Of a DNA stretch of 64,000 bases, positions 1 through 9,477 are shown in pieces. A program made the position numbers and the translations under genes. The DNA comes from Candidatus Acidiferrum typicum. GTDB lineage: Bacteria > Acidobacteriota > Terriglobia > Acidiferrales > UBA7541. How positions within the stretch are numbered: the first letter of the stretch is position 1; every line of letters starts with the position of its first letter. The stretch covers positions 94,293 to 158,292 of the forward strand of contig JAOAPV010000114.1 in assembly GCA_025463055.1 (NCBI GenBank), in the 5' to 3' direction. The notes under the pieces are model-generated. The model made no database searches. It saw nothing but the letters and a program-made list of their open reading frames with translations, and was not told the DNA's origin.

Positions 1-930
1 CACAACCGCTTCCGCGATTGCAATAAGGCTGTTTTGCTGGCTGAATACGCGTAGCCGGGGTGGCCGCGGTTCGCCGCCATCGAGTTCCGTGGTGGCTCCA
101 GGCACAGGCTCCACGCGTCCGGGCTGCACCTGCGCCAGTGTCACGTTGAACTTTGTCCCATGCCGCACGCGCCGCTCGATTATTGGCAGCACATTCACTT
201 TAGGAAAATTCGGCAGCAGATTTTCAAGCCGAATGACATACTCGGCGAACTTCCCGGCTCGCGCCCCTTCGGCCAGCTCTTCCAACTTTATCGCTTGCTC
301 CAGCGAAAATTCGCCAACTGCGGTTCGCTCAATTTCCGCAAGATGCGCTCCACATCCGAGCTGCTGCCCCATTTCGTGGGCCAGCGAACGAATATACGTG
401 CCCGAAGAGCACTCGATCACAAAACGGGCGACGTTACCCTCAACTTCCTTCAATTTGTATTCGAACAACTCAACGTCCACCGCTTTTAGCTCGACCGGTT
501 GTTTCTTACGTGCCAGCTCATACGCTGGGCGCCCTTTTACTTTTTTCGCTGAGAAAGCCGGCGGCATCTGCTGAAAGCGCCCGACACGTTCGCCGGCTAA
601 TCTCTCCAGCACAGATTGATCCAGGGCCGGGTGGGCGTCCGTCCCTTGGGCCTCACCGTCGGAGTCGTAAGTGTCCGTAGCAAAACCGAAGCGAAATCCC
701 GCGGTATATCGTTTCCGGCGGCCAGAATAGAACTGCACCAGGCGGGTGGCGCGCCCCAGCAGCAGCACCAAGACACCTGTAGCCAGCGGGTCGAGCGTCC
801 CGAGATGCCCGATCTGGCGAAAACCGGCAAGGTGCCGCACCGCATCCACTACGTCGTGCGATGTCTTTCCCTTTGGCTTGTCGATTACCAGTGCGCCGTC
901 GAAAGGCGCAGCTTGCGGTTGTTTTGGCAT
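1..930 (-). CDS. truB: tRNA pseudouridine(55) synthase TruB, cut by the left edge
   Basis: TruB makes pseudouridine 55 in the T-loop of tRNAs. Reading leftward from ATG 930, the frame is open to base 1, giving about 310 residues with the C-terminus missing. The catalytic motif GHLGTLDPLATGVL is near residue 40 with its nucleophilic Asp, and GTYIRSLAHEMG, typical of the family, is further on. The frame lies 25 bp behind rbfA in the usual nusA-infB-rbfA-truB order. An upstream ATG in another frame stops at once, so 930 is the best start. The identification is secure; only the end is unseen. Confidence 0.93.
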   Translation of the reverse strand, partial: MPKQPQAAPFDGALVIDKPKGKTSHDVVDAVRHLAGFRQIGHLGTLDPLATGVLVLLLGRATRLVQFYSGRRKRYTAGFRFGFATDTYDSDGEAQGTDAHPALDQSVLERLAGERVGRFQQMPPAFSAKKVKGRPAYELARKKQPVELKAVDVELFEYKLKEVEGNVARFVIECSSGTYIRSLAHEMGQQLGCGAHLAEIERTAVGEFSLEQAIKLEELAEGARAGKFAEYVIRLENLLPNFPKVNVLPIIERRVRHGTKFNVTLAQVQPGRVEPVPGATTELDGGEPRPPRLRVFSQQNSLIAIAEAVV

Positions 931-955
931 GAAGTCAGAAGGCGTAACCGAACAT

Positions 956-1327
956 TCAGGGCGTAGAAGAAGGCTTATCCTTCTTCATGTCGTTCAGCAG
1001 TTGCTCGATGCGTTCAACATGCTCTTGCGAAAGATCCAGCGTGAAGTGCAGCTCCGGCAGGCGTCGCAATTGCAGCCGTTCGATGATCTCGCTGCGAATG
1101 TAACCCGACGCGTGCTCCAGCGCTTTAATCGCGTCGGTCTGCTCTTTGCTGCTGCCCCGCATGCTCACGAACACGCGTGCATGCTTCATGTCCGGCTGGA
1201 CGCGCACTTCGCTGACCACCACCATGCCCTCGAGCCGCGGATCCTTCAACTCGCCTGCCAGCATGGCGTTGATTTCATGGGCAATTTCCTCGCCCACGCG
1301 TTCATGACGGTGATTTGTCGGACTCAT
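956..1327 (-). CDS. rbfA: ribosome-binding factor A
   Basis: RbfA is a small KH-fold protein that binds the 30S subunit and helps mature the 5' end of 16S rRNA, notably in the cold. The 123-residue product begins MSPTNHRHERVGEEI and contains the family's DPRLEG segment near residue 30 and a central VRVQPDMKHARVFVS strand. Its length is normal. The ATG follows the TAA of the upstream DUF503 gene directly, so the two are probably translationally coupled. truB follows after 25 bp. Confidence 0.94.
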   Translation of the reverse strand: MSPTNHRHERVGEEIAHEINAMLAGELKDPRLEGMVVVSEVRVQPDMKHARVFVSMRGSSKEQTDAIKALEHASGYIRSEIIERLQLRRLPELHFTLDLSQEHVERIEQLLNDMKKDKPSSTP

Positions 1328-1609
1328 TTAAATCATTTCCACGACGTGATTGATCAGGACCGGACCTAGCAACCGGTCCGCTTCCCTCAACACCAATTGC
1401 AGCGATTCCTCAACGTGCTGTTCGGCGGTAGACAACGTCACCACGCCGATGATCGACCGCTGCCACACTTCCTGATATTCCATCTCCGCCACGGCAACGT
1501 TGAAGTGCCGCCGCAGCCGGTCTTTCAAGCTGCGTACGATCTGCCGCTTGTCCTTCAGCGAATGTGCATGCGGGATGTGCAACTCAAGGGTAAGTAGGCC
1601 GACCGGCAT
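1328..1609 (-). CDS. DUF503 family protein (YlxP-like)
   Basis: This 93-residue protein matches the DUF503/YlxP family, found between infB and rbfA in many bacteria. The marker is the N-terminal segment LELHIPHAHSLKDKRQIVRS. The family is a small alpha/beta protein of uncertain function, thought to relate to ribosome maturation from its position. Here it sits 27 bp behind infB and directly abuts rbfA. The assignment rests on sequence pattern and synteny together. Confidence 0.88.
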   Translation of the reverse strand: MPVGLLTLELHIPHAHSLKDKRQIVRSLKDRLRRHFNVAVAEMEYQEVWQRSIIGVVTLSTAEQHVEESLQLVLREADRLLGPVLINHVVEMI

Positions 1610-1636
1610 GAGCGGCTCCGCGGGGACGGAAACAGT

Positions 1637-4600
1637 TTATCTACGAGACGCGGGCGCGCTGCTCTGCGCTGCGGCTTCCGCGGCGCTCAGCTTCATCACC
1701 TGGAAGCATTCCAGTATATCGCCAACTTTCACGTCGTTGAAATTCGCAATGCCCGCGCCGCATTCAAAGCCTGTGCGTACTTCGCTGGCGTCGTCCTTGA
1801 AGCGCTTCAGCGAACTTAGCTTGGACGTGTAGATGATCGCGCCGTCTCGCACCACGCGGATCTGCGCGTCGCGCTTGAGCACGCCATCTACTACATAGCA
1901 GCCTGCCACCGTGCCCGCACCCTTCACGCGGAATGTATTGCGCACTTCCGCGCGTCCCACGTACGTCTCCTGAATCACCGGCTCCAGCAGGCCTTCCATG
2001 GCCTTCTTAAGCTCGTCGGAAACTTCGTAAATGATGGTATGCGTGCGAACGTCCACATGCTCTTGCTGCGCCAGCTCCAAGGCTTTGCGGTCCGGACGTA
2101 CCCCAAACGCAATCACGATTGCGCCCGATGCTGACGCCAGGAGGATGTCGTTTTCCGTCACCGCACCCACGCCCGAGCCTATAATCTTCAGCTTTACCTG
2201 ATCCGTCGAAAGCTTCGGCAGCATTTCGCTGAGCACTTCCACCGAACCTTGCACGTCGGCCTTGATAACAATTCCCAATTCCTTCACGTCGCCGGACTTC
2301 AACTGTTCGTGCAGTTGATCCAGCGTGATGCGCGCACCGGAAGTGCGTGCCATCGCGGCGTCGCGCTGCTTACCTTGCCGGTATTCGACAATGTGCCGCG
2401 CTTTTGCTTCGTCCGTAACCTGGAAGTTGTCGCCTGCTTCCGGCACGCCCTGCAAACCCAACACTTCCACTGGCGTAGACGGCGGCGCGTCTGTCACCGT
2501 GCGCCCATGATCGTCGAACATCGCGCGCACTTTGCCGAACACCGCGCCGCAAATGAAAAAGTCACTCGGCTTCAAAGTTCCGTTCTGCACAAGGATAGTC
2601 GCCACTGGCCCGCGCCCTTTATCCACGCGCGATTCCAGCACCGTGCCCGTTGCCGGCGCGTCCGGATTCGCCTTCAACTCGCGCAAGTCCGCCACCAGCA
2701 GCAGCGTTTCCAGCAACTTATCGATTCCCGTTTTTTGCTTGGCCGAAACTTCCACAAATTCCGTGTCGCCGCCCCACTCCGCGGGCAGCAACCCGTTGTC
2801 CGCGAGCTGCCGCTTCACGCGCTCCAGCTGCGCGTCCGGCTTATCAATCTTGTTGATTGCTACCACGATCGCTACGTTCGCCGCTTTAGCGTGATCGATC
2901 GCTTCTTTCGTCTGTGGCATGACGCCGTCGTCCGCCGCCACGACCAGCACTACAATGTCCGTCACCTTCGCGCCCCGCGCACGCATCCGCGTGAACGCCT
3001 CATGGCCCGGCGTATCGATGAACACTACGCTGCGATTGTTCACCTGCACTTTGTAAGCGCCGATGTGTTGCGTAATACCGCCCGCCTCGCCAGACGCCAC
3101 GTCTTCGCTGCGAATCGCATCCAGCAAGCTCGTCTTGCCGTGATCCACGTGTCCCATCACGGTTACCACCGGCGGCCGCGGCTTCAGATTTTCCTTGGTC
3201 TCTTCCTTCGCAACCTCAAGCACCATCTCCTCTTCAAAGGAGACCACGCTCACAACGCCGCTAAACGCTTCCGCCAGCGTCGTTGCTGTCGGCACATCCA
3301 GCGCCTGGTTGATGCTGGCAAACACGCCCCGATCTAGCAGCGTCTTCAGCAATTCCTTTGCGCGCACGTCCAGCTTTTCCGCCAGCTCGCGAATTGTAAT
3401 GCCTTCCGTAATCGTCACTTCCCGCGGAGGCCGCGGCTCTGGCGGCGCAATCACCGCCGCTACGGATCGCCCAGCTCCTGGACGCTGCCGCGTCGGGTGC
3501 AGCTTGCGCTCACCTTCAATCTCTCGCTTGTCCAACACCGGACGTTGCCGCTGTGTCGGCTTTCGCGTATAGAGCGGCTTGCCTGGCTCAGCCTTTGGAG
3601 GCGCCTTGTCCGGCGGCAACGGCGGCAACATCCCGGGGCGTCCCGGCGTACGCGGTCCCGGTCGCGTGCCGGCAGGCATCGGACCTCGTCGCTGCTCAAA
3701 AGGTCTTGGCTGACCTGCAGGTCCGCCACTTGATCCGCCCGGCCCTCCAGATCGCGAAGGATACGGACGTCCGCCTTGGCCAGCGGGCATTGGCCGCATC
3801 GGTTGTCCTGGACGCGGGCCGCCCTGACGCTGCCCTCCCTGGCCGGTATTTGGAAGGGGGCCGCGGTTACCGCCCGTCGGCATAGGTGGACGCACGGGCG
3901 CAGAAGGCCGTGTTGCCGTGCCTGGGCCCGCTCCTGGACGCGCTGCCGCCGATGGTTGTGTACCCGTGCTTTGCCCCGGCCGCGGTGGAGGACTGCCGCC
4001 CGCAGGCCGTTGCGTAGGAGACCCACTTGGTGCGGATGCTGGCGCTGATGGACCCGAAGGTCGAGCAGTAGATGGACCCGAAGGTCGAGTAGGAGCTGGA
4101 CCGGAAGGTCGTGCAGCCGGCGCTGAAGGCCGAATTGGAGTCGCGGCAGGCGCACCTGTCGGAGGTGCATTCGGTGCAGGCTTTGCCGCACTAGGAACCG
4201 TAGGAGCAGGCGCCGCAGGCGTAGCTGTCGCGGGAGCCGCCGTGTTTGCTGGAGGAGCCGCAACCGCAGGTGCTGCGGGAGCAGGCGCAGTAACTGGCGC
4301 AGCCGGTTTCGGCGCCGCAGGCGCTGCCGTGCTTGTTACAGGTGTCGCAACAGGAGCTACGGGCTTCGGCGGGGCAACCGCAGGTGCCGCGGGAGCCGTC
4401 GCCGCAGATGCAACAGCCGGACGCATACGCGCCGCCTTCGCTGCCGCATCCTTGGCGTCTTTTTCCGACTTGGCCTTGGCTTCTTCCGCCGCTTCCGCGT
4501 CCGCTACTCCCTGGATATGTTTCCGCACCTTCTCCGCAACATCCGCGGGAATGGAGCTCGAGTGCGTTTTCTTTTCCGTGACGCCGTAGCCCGCCAGCAG

Positions 4601-4675
4601 GTCAATAATCGCCTTAGCCTTGACCTCCAGCTCGCGCGCCAGCTCATTGATTCGAACTTGATTTACGTCTGACAT
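1637..4675 (-). CDS. infB: translation initiation factor IF-2
   Basis: IF-2 is the GTPase that places initiator tRNA on the 30S subunit and promotes 50S joining. The 1012-residue protein opens with an IF2_N helical domain (about 1-55). A very long Pro/Ala/Gly/Arg-rich linker (about 75-390) follows, then a second IF2_N-like segment (about 425-475). The G domain has GHVDHGKT near 506, DTPGH near 551 and NKID near 607, followed by the C-terminal barrels. The linker makes it longer than the E. coli protein (890 residues). infB starts 5 bp after the nusA stop, and no ylxR or ylxQ gene lies between them. Confidence 0.97.
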   Translation of the reverse strand: MSDVNQVRINELARELEVKAKAIIDLLAGYGVTEKKTHSSSIPADVAEKVRKHIQGVADAEAAEEAKAKSEKDAKDAAAKAARMRPAVASAATAPAAPAVAPPKPVAPVATPVTSTAAPAAPKPAAPVTAPAPAAPAVAAPPANTAAPATATPAAPAPTVPSAAKPAPNAPPTGAPAATPIRPSAPAARPSGPAPTRPSGPSTARPSGPSAPASAPSGSPTQRPAGGSPPPRPGQSTGTQPSAAARPGAGPGTATRPSAPVRPPMPTGGNRGPLPNTGQGGQRQGGPRPGQPMRPMPAGQGGRPYPSRSGGPGGSSGGPAGQPRPFEQRRGPMPAGTRPGPRTPGRPGMLPPLPPDKAPPKAEPGKPLYTRKPTQRQRPVLDKREIEGERKLHPTRQRPGAGRSVAAVIAPPEPRPPREVTITEGITIRELAEKLDVRAKELLKTLLDRGVFASINQALDVPTATTLAEAFSGVVSVVSFEEEMVLEVAKEETKENLKPRPPVVTVMGHVDHGKTSLLDAIRSEDVASGEAGGITQHIGAYKVQVNNRSVVFIDTPGHEAFTRMRARGAKVTDIVVLVVAADDGVMPQTKEAIDHAKAANVAIVVAINKIDKPDAQLERVKRQLADNGLLPAEWGGDTEFVEVSAKQKTGIDKLLETLLLVADLRELKANPDAPATGTVLESRVDKGRGPVATILVQNGTLKPSDFFICGAVFGKVRAMFDDHGRTVTDAPPSTPVEVLGLQGVPEAGDNFQVTDEAKARHIVEYRQGKQRDAAMARTSGARITLDQLHEQLKSGDVKELGIVIKADVQGSVEVLSEMLPKLSTDQVKLKIIGSGVGAVTENDILLASASGAIVIAFGVRPDRKALELAQQEHVDVRTHTIIYEVSDELKKAMEGLLEPVIQETYVGRAEVRNTFRVKGAGTVAGCYVVDGVLKRDAQIRVVRDGAIIYTSKLSSLKRFKDDASEVRTGFECGAGIANFNDVKVGDILECFQVMKLSAAEAAAQSSAPASRR

Positions 4676-4680
4676 GCTTC

Positions 4681-6225
4681 TTAAGACTTTGCCTCTTCCG
4701 GCCGCTCCGCAGCGTTCTTGTCTTTCGCGGATTCAACCTCTTCTTCATTTTCGTTTTTCGCCGGGGACTCTTCCTCAGCAGCTTGCGCGCTGTCGGGAGC
4801 TTGCTCCCCTTCAGGAGCCGCTTCGGGGGCTTCCACAACACCTGCTTCCGAAGCCGCGGCGCTCGCTTCCTCCGCCGTCGCAGCTTCTCCAGCAGAGCCT
4901 TGCTCTCCCGCGGCATCTTCCGCAAGCGCATCCGTATTCTCGACCGCTTCGCCCGCAGGCGCTTCGCCGCCTTCGTAGAAGCGGTTCACCGCCTGATAAA
5001 TCTTGTCCACCATCTTCTCGCCGATGCCCGGAATCTCCATCAACTGCTCCGGCGTCATTCCCGCGAGCTTCTCCACGTTGGTAATTCCCGCCGCCTCGAT
5101 CTTCTCGATCGTCTTCGGCCCCACGCCCGCCAGCGCAGTCAGCGGCGTAGTGGGCGCGGTCAGAGCCGTCATCTGCTCTTCAATCTCGCGCCGCTTCTCT
5201 TCTTCGCTCTTGATATCGATGTCCCAGCCAATCAGCTTGCTCGCCAGCCGGACGTTCTGCCCCTTCTTCCCAATCGCCAGCGAAAGCTGCGAATCTTCCA
5301 CAATCACTTCCAGCTTCCTGGTTTCTGGGTCGATAATCTGCACGCGCGTAACTTTCGCCGGGCTCAGCGCCTTCTGCGCGAACGCCACCGTCTCTTCGCT
5401 GTACGGAATGATGTCAATCTTTTCGCCGCGCAGCTCGCGAATAATCGACTGCACGCGCATTCCCTTCATCCCCACGCAAGCGCCCACCGGATCGACGTCT
5501 TTGTCGCGGCTCATCACCGCCACTTTCGTCCGCTCGCCCGCTTCGCGCGCCGCAAATCGGATCTGCACCGTGCCGTCATAGATTTCCGGCACTTCCATCT
5601 CAAACAGCCGTTGCACCAGACCCGCGTCTCCGCGCGAAACGATTACCTGCGGCCCCTTAGCCGCGCGGTCCACCATTTTGATCACCACGCGCAGCCGCTC
5701 GCCAATGTTGTACGTCTCCAGCTTCGATTGCTCGCGCTTCGGCAGCCGCGCTTCCGTCCGCCCCATATCGACGATCAGGTCCGGCCCTTCCGCGCGCTTC
5801 ACAATCACGGTCACCAGCTCGCCCACACGCGTGTGATACTCGTTGTAAATCGTGTCGCGCTCGGCTTCGCGCACCTTCTGCAAAATAACTTGCTTCGCCG
5901 TCTGCGCCGCAATTCGTCCCAGCACATCAGTCGGCTTCGCGGTAAGAATTTCCGTCCCGACTTCCGCCGCCGGATTTTTCTTCTTCGCATCCGCCACGCT
6001 GATCTCCATCTTTGGATCAGCAACTTCCTCGACGACCGTCAGCACAGAAAACACATCTACCTGACCAGATTCCGCGTTGAATTTCCCGCGCAGGTTCTCT
6101 TCCGTCTTGTAATATTTCCGCGCCGCCACCACCATCGCGTCTTCAATCGCAGACACCACGATTTCCGGCTCGATGTGCTTCTCGCGGCTCAGCATCTCAA
6201 TTTGTTGATAGAGCAAATTCGCCAT
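4681..6225 (-). CDS. nusA: transcription termination/antitermination factor NusA
   Basis: NusA binds RNA polymerase and modulates pausing, termination and antitermination. The 514-residue protein has the NusA N-terminal domain (1-130), an S1 domain (about 135-200) and tandem KH domains with GACVGMKGMRVQSI and LAIGKKGQNVRLAS. Helix-hairpin-helix repeats follow (about 360-425, GVGPKTIEKIEAAG and IPGIGEKMVDKI). The last 85 residues are a very acidic Ala/Glu-rich tail. It lies between rimP and infB in the classical operon order. Confidence 0.97.
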   Translation of the reverse strand: MANLLYQQIEMLSREKHIEPEIVVSAIEDAMVVAARKYYKTEENLRGKFNAESGQVDVFSVLTVVEEVADPKMEISVADAKKKNPAAEVGTEILTAKPTDVLGRIAAQTAKQVILQKVREAERDTIYNEYHTRVGELVTVIVKRAEGPDLIVDMGRTEARLPKREQSKLETYNIGERLRVVIKMVDRAAKGPQVIVSRGDAGLVQRLFEMEVPEIYDGTVQIRFAAREAGERTKVAVMSRDKDVDPVGACVGMKGMRVQSIIRELRGEKIDIIPYSEETVAFAQKALSPAKVTRVQIIDPETRKLEVIVEDSQLSLAIGKKGQNVRLASKLIGWDIDIKSEEEKRREIEEQMTALTAPTTPLTALAGVGPKTIEKIEAAGITNVEKLAGMTPEQLMEIPGIGEKMVDKIYQAVNRFYEGGEAPAGEAVENTDALAEDAAGEQGSAGEAATAEEASAAASEAGVVEAPEAAPEGEQAPDSAQAAEEESPAKNENEEEVESAKDKNAAERPEEAKS

Positions 6226-6369
6226 TGCTAGTTCCTAAACTCTTCTCCCGATCAATTTCTCTGAGGCTGCTCCAAATTCCGTCAAATCCTTTTCTTCTCT
6301 GCGTTCCCTCAGCGCTCTCTGCGTCTCTTTACCCTGAGCCTCGAAGGGGGCGTTATCTTTATGCTTGCC
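6226..6369. other. rimP-nusA spacer with a low-complexity CTCTGCGT stretch
   Basis: This 144 bp spacer inside an otherwise tightly packed operon contains imperfect CTCTGCGT/CCTCAGCG iterations at about 6295-6330. A similar CTCTGCG-rich stretch lies at about 44220-44270, beside the second copy of the large dispersed repeat. I see no ORF, and no clear terminator for the minus strand. Confidence 0.4.
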
Positions 6370-6909
6370 CTAAAATTCCACCACCAAGTTCGCCTTCCGA
6401 ATCCCTTCCAGCGGTATCTCCACCATCCGCGGCTCTTTTCCCTGCAACTCCATCCGCACTTTCCCGTCCGCGAACCCCGCCAGCCGTCCCTCAAAAAATT
6501 TTGCTTCCCCAATCGGCTCGCTAGTAGATATCTTCGCCAGCCGCCCGGTAAACCGCTCAAAATCTCCTGGCTTTTTCAGCGCCCGGTCCAGCCCCGGTGA
6601 GCTGACCTCCAAAATGTACCCCGCCGGCCCATCAATCAGCTCTTCCACATCCAAAATCACGCTCAGTTGCTGGCTCACCCGCTCGCAGTCCGTATGACTG
6701 ATCTTCGGGTCCGGGTCGCTCAAAGGAATGTTGGCGCCCGCCGTTTCCGCGGCAATCGTGCCATTCAGTGCGGGGTTTGCCTGAGGTACGCGATCAATAT
6801 AGACCCGCAAAAACCTCTGCTTCCCCACTTTCCATTCCACGTCGACTACTTCCAGCCCTTCCGAGCGCGCCACCCGCTCGGCGGCTGCGCGAATGCTCTC
6901 CAAATTCAC
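6370..6909 (-). CDS. rimP: ribosome maturation factor RimP
   Basis: RimP is needed for 30S subunit maturation. The 179-residue product has the N-terminal domain starting MNLESIRAAAERVARSEGLE, the core motif DCERVSQQLSVILDVEELI, and the marker YILEVSSPGLDRAL near residue 117. The first codon is GTG at 6909, preceded by a GGGGAG Shine-Dalgarno about 8 bp away. It is slightly longer than the usual 150-160 residues because of an insert around 40-60. It is the first gene of the translation operon here. Confidence 0.93.
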   Translation of the reverse strand: MNLESIRAAAERVARSEGLEVVDVEWKVGKQRFLRVYIDRVPQANPALNGTIAAETAGANIPLSDPDPKISHTDCERVSQQLSVILDVEELIDGPAGYILEVSSPGLDRALKKPGDFERFTGRLAKISTSEPIGEAKFFEGRLAGFADGKVRMELQGKEPRMVEIPLEGIRKANLVVEF

Positions 6910-7091
6910 GCGGAGACTCCCCGGCCGTAGCCGGTATCAACTGCACCCCAACCGGCATCAACAAAAAAGCGGGCTTGCGCCCACTCATCGGTGCGACCGC
7001 TTCAGAGTGAAAATAGAGTATATTCCCACGCCACGGCAAAAGCAAGACACCGCCCCGCTAACACCGCGAGTCCCCAAGCGCGTCCGCCTCA

Positions 7092-7130
7092 GGGGGTCGG
7101 AGCTTTAGCTCCGACATTAATGTTACCCCC
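7092..7130. repeat. intergenic palindrome upstream of rimP
   Basis: A perfect 9-bp inverted repeat GTCGGAGCT/AGCTCCGAC with a 2-nt loop spans 7096-7115. It is flanked further out by GGGGGT (7092-7097) and ACCCCC (7125-7130). It lies in the 294-bp space before rimP, reading from the minus strand. No T-run follows on either side, so it is more like a dispersed palindrome than a terminator. Confidence 0.5.
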
Positions 7131-7203
7131 CAATGGCTTTAGCCCCTGCAGAAAGCTGCCACCCTTGAGTGCCCTATGCCTTGCGAATTGCAGGCTTTTT
7201 TAT

Positions 7204-7542
7204 CTATCTCTTGCCCGCAAACGTTCGCGCTATGTCCGCGACAATCTCAGCAACAACCTGCTGGGTTTTCGGTTTTGCCGTGGATTTCTCAGCAAACCCC
7301 TTGTTTGCTTTCGTTTTCGCCGGCCCCCGGCGATCCGTGCCCTTGAGTTCTTCCCGCGAATACGCTATCCACGGCAACTCGATCACCGCCTGCGTTTCTT
7401 GGCTAAACACGACGTACTCGCCCGGCTTATGCGTCGCGAACAATTTAATGCGTTCTCGCGCCGCTTCCAGATCGTGTGCCGTTTCAACCCACACAATTCC
7501 GCCATCTGGTAATTTTTTGAGAATATCGAAGCGATCCCACAT
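7204..7542 (-). CDS. hypothetical protein, possibly a small regulatory domain
   Basis: From ATG 7542 this encodes 112 residues starting MWDRFDILKKLPDGGIVWV. The N-terminal 60 residues have a compact alternating pattern (WVETAHDLEAARERIKLFA, then GEYVVFSQETQAVI). The C-terminal 50 are Lys/Ala-rich and end in an amphipathic helix. I do not recognise the family with certainty; similar short proteins occur in acidobacterial genomes. An upstream ATG (7605) would add 21 residues but lacks support. It stands alone, 166 bp from the STAS gene. Confidence 0.6.
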   Translation of the reverse strand: MWDRFDILKKLPDGGIVWVETAHDLEAARERIKLFATHKPGEYVVFSQETQAVIELPWIAYSREELKGTDRRGPAKTKANKGFAEKSTAKPKTQQVVAEIVADIARTFAGKR

Positions 7543-7707
7543 ATCAAAATCCAATCGAAGAATTACTATGGGAGGATGCGTTAACGCGGAAGTTACGCCC
7601 GGCAATATCGCGGAGTCAAGCGAAATATACGAATTCCAGCCAAAAATTACATTTTCTCAGCGTAGCCTATCGAACATTACTTTCTCGCAACTCTCTCCGC
7701 CGTCACG

Positions 7708-8085
7708 TCACGCCGGCTGACTGGCCGTGGCCTCCGGCCCAGCAAATCCTTGCGCCGCCTGCTCCACCGTCGAGAAAATCTCGATCACCCGATCCACCTT
7801 CGTCAATTTCAAGCTATGGTCCACCATCGACTGCGCCGCCGCGATCCGCAACCCGCCGCCCGCGCTCTTCAGCTTCCCCAAGCACCGCACAATCGCTCCA
7901 ATCGCCGCGCTGTCCGCATGCGTCACGCCCGCCATGTCAAAGATCACTCGCGTATCGCGCGCCGCAATCATCGCGTCGACTTCTCGCTCCAGCCGCGCGC
8001 ATTCCGGCCCGCAGTGGATGCTGCCCTTCATCACCAGCGCGGTCACGCCCGGCTGCACCGTTCGCTTTGTGAATTCCAGAATCAT
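7708..8085 (-). CDS. STAS-domain anti-sigma factor antagonist-like protein
   Basis: The product has 125 residues and one STAS domain. Such proteins bind anti-sigma factor kinases and are switched by phosphorylation of a conserved Ser. Here the loop reads VIFDMAGVTHADSAAIGAIV, with the candidate Ser at residue 59 in the expected DS context. The ends fit the fold: an N-terminal strand (GVTALVMKGSI) and a C-terminal helix (VEQAAQGFAG). No kinase partner is adjacent, so its target is unknown. The domain call is firm and the role is inferred. Confidence 0.85.
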   Translation of the reverse strand: MILEFTKRTVQPGVTALVMKGSIHCGPECARLEREVDAMIAARDTRVIFDMAGVTHADSAAIGAIVRCLGKLKSAGGGLRIAAAQSMVDHSLKLTKVDRVIEIFSTVEQAAQGFAGPEATASQPA

Positions 8086-8133
8086 TTTCTTCTTGCGAGT
8101 ATCATTTTGTTGCTTATCATTTTCTTGCCCGCA

Positions 8134-8466
8134 TCATTTCGTTTGTCCCGAGGACTGGGACGCCGCGCGCTCCTCGCCTTTTTCACCTTCATACGGAAAC
8201 TGCCGGATCAGCCGCACGCAATCTCCCAGCGCCGAAAATAGCGACGGCCCCCACCCGCACGGCACAAACGCAGCCGTCTTCTGATTCACCGCTTTGTCCG
8301 CCTCCGCATAAAAACGCAGCCGCTGCCCCGGAGGCGGCACCGCAAACTCCTTCACCGTAATCGCAAACGTCACGTCACCGTCGGCCTGCTGCTTCACAAT
8401 AGAGAAGTGATGCAACTGCATCAACTGCTCCCCAGAATTAGCCTGTATATGTACCCAATCGCTCAT
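8134..8466 (-). CDS. hypothetical protein
   Basis: This ORF encodes 110 residues, MSDWVHIQANSGEQLMQLH onward, with no signal peptide, membrane segment or known motif that I can see. It ends in a charged tail (GEKGEERAASQSSGQTK). It is read in the same direction as the STAS gene, 48 bp upstream of it, and may share its transcript. Function unknown. Its regular strand-like N-terminal half (FSIVKQQADGDVTFAITVKE) suggests a real folded protein. Confidence 0.55.
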   Translation of the reverse strand: MSDWVHIQANSGEQLMQLHHFSIVKQQADGDVTFAITVKEFAVPPPGQRLRFYAEADKAVNQKTAAFVPCGWGPSLFSALGDCVRLIRQFPYEGEKGEERAASQSSGQTK

Positions 8467-8554
8467 AAGCGTATTCCCTGCACGCCGCGGATACTAGGCC
8501 ACCCCCAACCCCAAGTCAACGCCCGACCCCTATGTCGTCATTCCCGCGCTGTAT

Positions 8555-8600
8555 TGTCATTCCGAACCCGCCGCATTTTGGTGGGTGAGGAATCCGCTTC
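8555..8600 (+). repeat. TGTCATTCCGAAC-type palindromic repeat, copy 1
   Basis: The copy begins TGTCATTCCGAACCCGCCGC, has an imperfect CCGCC/GGTGGG stem and ends GTGAGGAATCCGCTT. The head and tail words match the other copies in this window. It lies upstream of the GIY-YIG gene. Confidence 0.75.
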
Positions 8601-8635
8601 TCTCTTATCTTCGCTTCTCTTCGCTTCTCTTATCT

Positions 8636-8696
8636 TGTCATTCCGAACCCGTTCGCGTACTTTGCGAACGGTGTGAGGAATCTGCTTTTTCTTTTT
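8636..8696 (+). repeat. TGTCATTCCGAAC-type palindromic repeat, copy 2
   Basis: This is the best-formed copy. TGTCATTCCGAAC is followed by a perfect 8-bp stem, CCGTTCGC (8649-8656) with GCGAACGG (8664-8671) and a 7-nt loop. Then come GTGAGGAATCTGC and a T-rich tail. It lies 27 bp upstream of the GIY-YIG start codon. Confidence 0.8.
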
Positions 8697-8722
8697 GCTT
8701 TTGCCTTTGCCTGGCCCTTAAG

Positions 8723-9025
8723 ATGACCCATACCTACTGCGTCTACATTCTCGCCAGCCGTTCGCGAAACCTATACACCGGCGTAACCAACAATCTCGAA
8801 CGCCGAATGGTCGAACACCGCCAGGGGCTCGTCGCCGGGTTCACAACGCGCTACAAGGTCTTTCGCTTGGTCCATTTTGAATTATTCGGCGACATTCGCG
8901 ACGCAATCGCGCGCGAGAAAGAAATCAAAGCCTGGCGCCGTGAAAAGAAACTAAGGCTAATCCAAAGCCACAATCCCACCTGGGCCGACCTAGCCGAACA
9001 CCTCCCAAGCAAGCACAACCGCTAA
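8723..9025 (+). CDS. small GIY-YIG nuclease-domain protein
   Basis: Starting at ATG 8723 (the open frame runs further upstream through repeat DNA), this encodes 100 residues forming a stand-alone GIY-YIG domain. Visible motifs are VYIL, then LYTGVTNNLERR with YTG in place of YIG and the conserved Arg, then AIAREKEIKAWRREKK with the metal-binding Glu. Single-domain GIY-YIG proteins of this kind (YhbQ/UPF0213-like) are predicted DNases of poorly known role. The gene is enclosed by two palindromic repeats upstream and one 17 bp downstream, which may be functional (see findings). Confidence 0.87.
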   Translation: MTHTYCVYILASRSRNLYTGVTNNLERRMVEHRQGLVAGFTTRYKVFRLVHFELFGDIRDAIAREKEIKAWRREKKLRLIQSHNPTWADLAEHLPSKHNR

Positions 9026-9042
9026 TCTGTTTTCGGGGGCGC

Positions 9043-9104
9043 TGTCATCCCGAACCCGTTCGCGCCGTTTGCGAACGGTGTGAGGGATCTGCTTTTTCTT
9101 TTCC
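9043..9104 (+). repeat. TGTCATTCCGAAC-type palindromic repeat, copy 3
   Basis: The head is TGTCATCCCGAACCCGTTCG. It has a CCGTTCGC/GCGAACGG stem and the tail GTGAGGGATCTGCTTTTTC. It starts 17 bp after the GIY-YIG stop codon, in the same orientation as copies 1 and 2. Confidence 0.78.
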
Positions 9105-9186
9105 TGTCATCGCCCCCACCCCCGTTGACTTCCCCCTCCGCCCAGGCCTACGCTTTTACCCCCATCCCCTAAAAAGGAGACTCCTC

Positions 9187-9390
9187 ATGACAAAAGTCCT
9201 GAAATGCAGCGATCTCACCCCCGGATGTAATTTCGAAATCCGCGGCAACTCCGAAGACGAAGTCCTCAAAAAAGCCGGCGAACACGCCAAGACCGCGCAC
9301 AACATGCAAAACATGCCCCCAGAAGTTCTCTCCAAAGCCCGCGCCGCAATCCACGACGAAGGCCAGTCCACAAAGAAAGCAACCGCGTAA
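9187..9390 (+). CDS. DUF1059 domain protein
   Basis: This 67-residue small acidic-to-neutral protein matches the DUF1059 pattern: an N-terminal KVLKCSDLTPGCNFEIRG followed by EVLKKAGEHAKTAHNM. Members are short soluble proteins of unknown function, found singly in soil bacteria and archaea. An AAGGAG Shine-Dalgarno lies 8 bp before ATG 9187, and a clear intrinsic terminator follows at 9427-9454, so it is a single-gene transcript. Palindromic repeats lie on both sides. Confidence 0.85.
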   Translation: MTKVLKCSDLTPGCNFEIRGNSEDEVLKKAGEHAKTAHNMQNMPPEVLSKARAAIHDEGQSTKKATA

Positions 9391-9426
9391 CCAACAAATC
9401 CGAAGCAGCATAAAAAATGTCTTGCG

Positions 9427-9454
9427 GGGCGACTCGAAACGGGTCGCCCTTTTT
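9427..9454 (+). terminator. intrinsic terminator after the DUF1059 gene
   Basis: GGGCGAC (9427-9433) pairs with GTCGCCC (9443-9449). Three further inner pairs close an AAA loop, and TTTTT follows at 9450-9454. It lies 37 bp after the stop codon. Confidence 0.85.
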
Positions 9455-9477
9455 GTCGTGACGGCTTTGCTTTTTGC

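Noticed and set aside
2249..3337. 362-residue plus-strand frame opposite infB
   Set aside because: Antisense to the IF-2 G domain, with no domain or ribosome-binding site.
4783..6231. 482-residue plus-strand frame opposite nusA
   Set aside because: It is the antisense of a strongly supported gene; its composition (Arg/His/Leu-rich) is that of GC-rich antisense frames and it has no motif.
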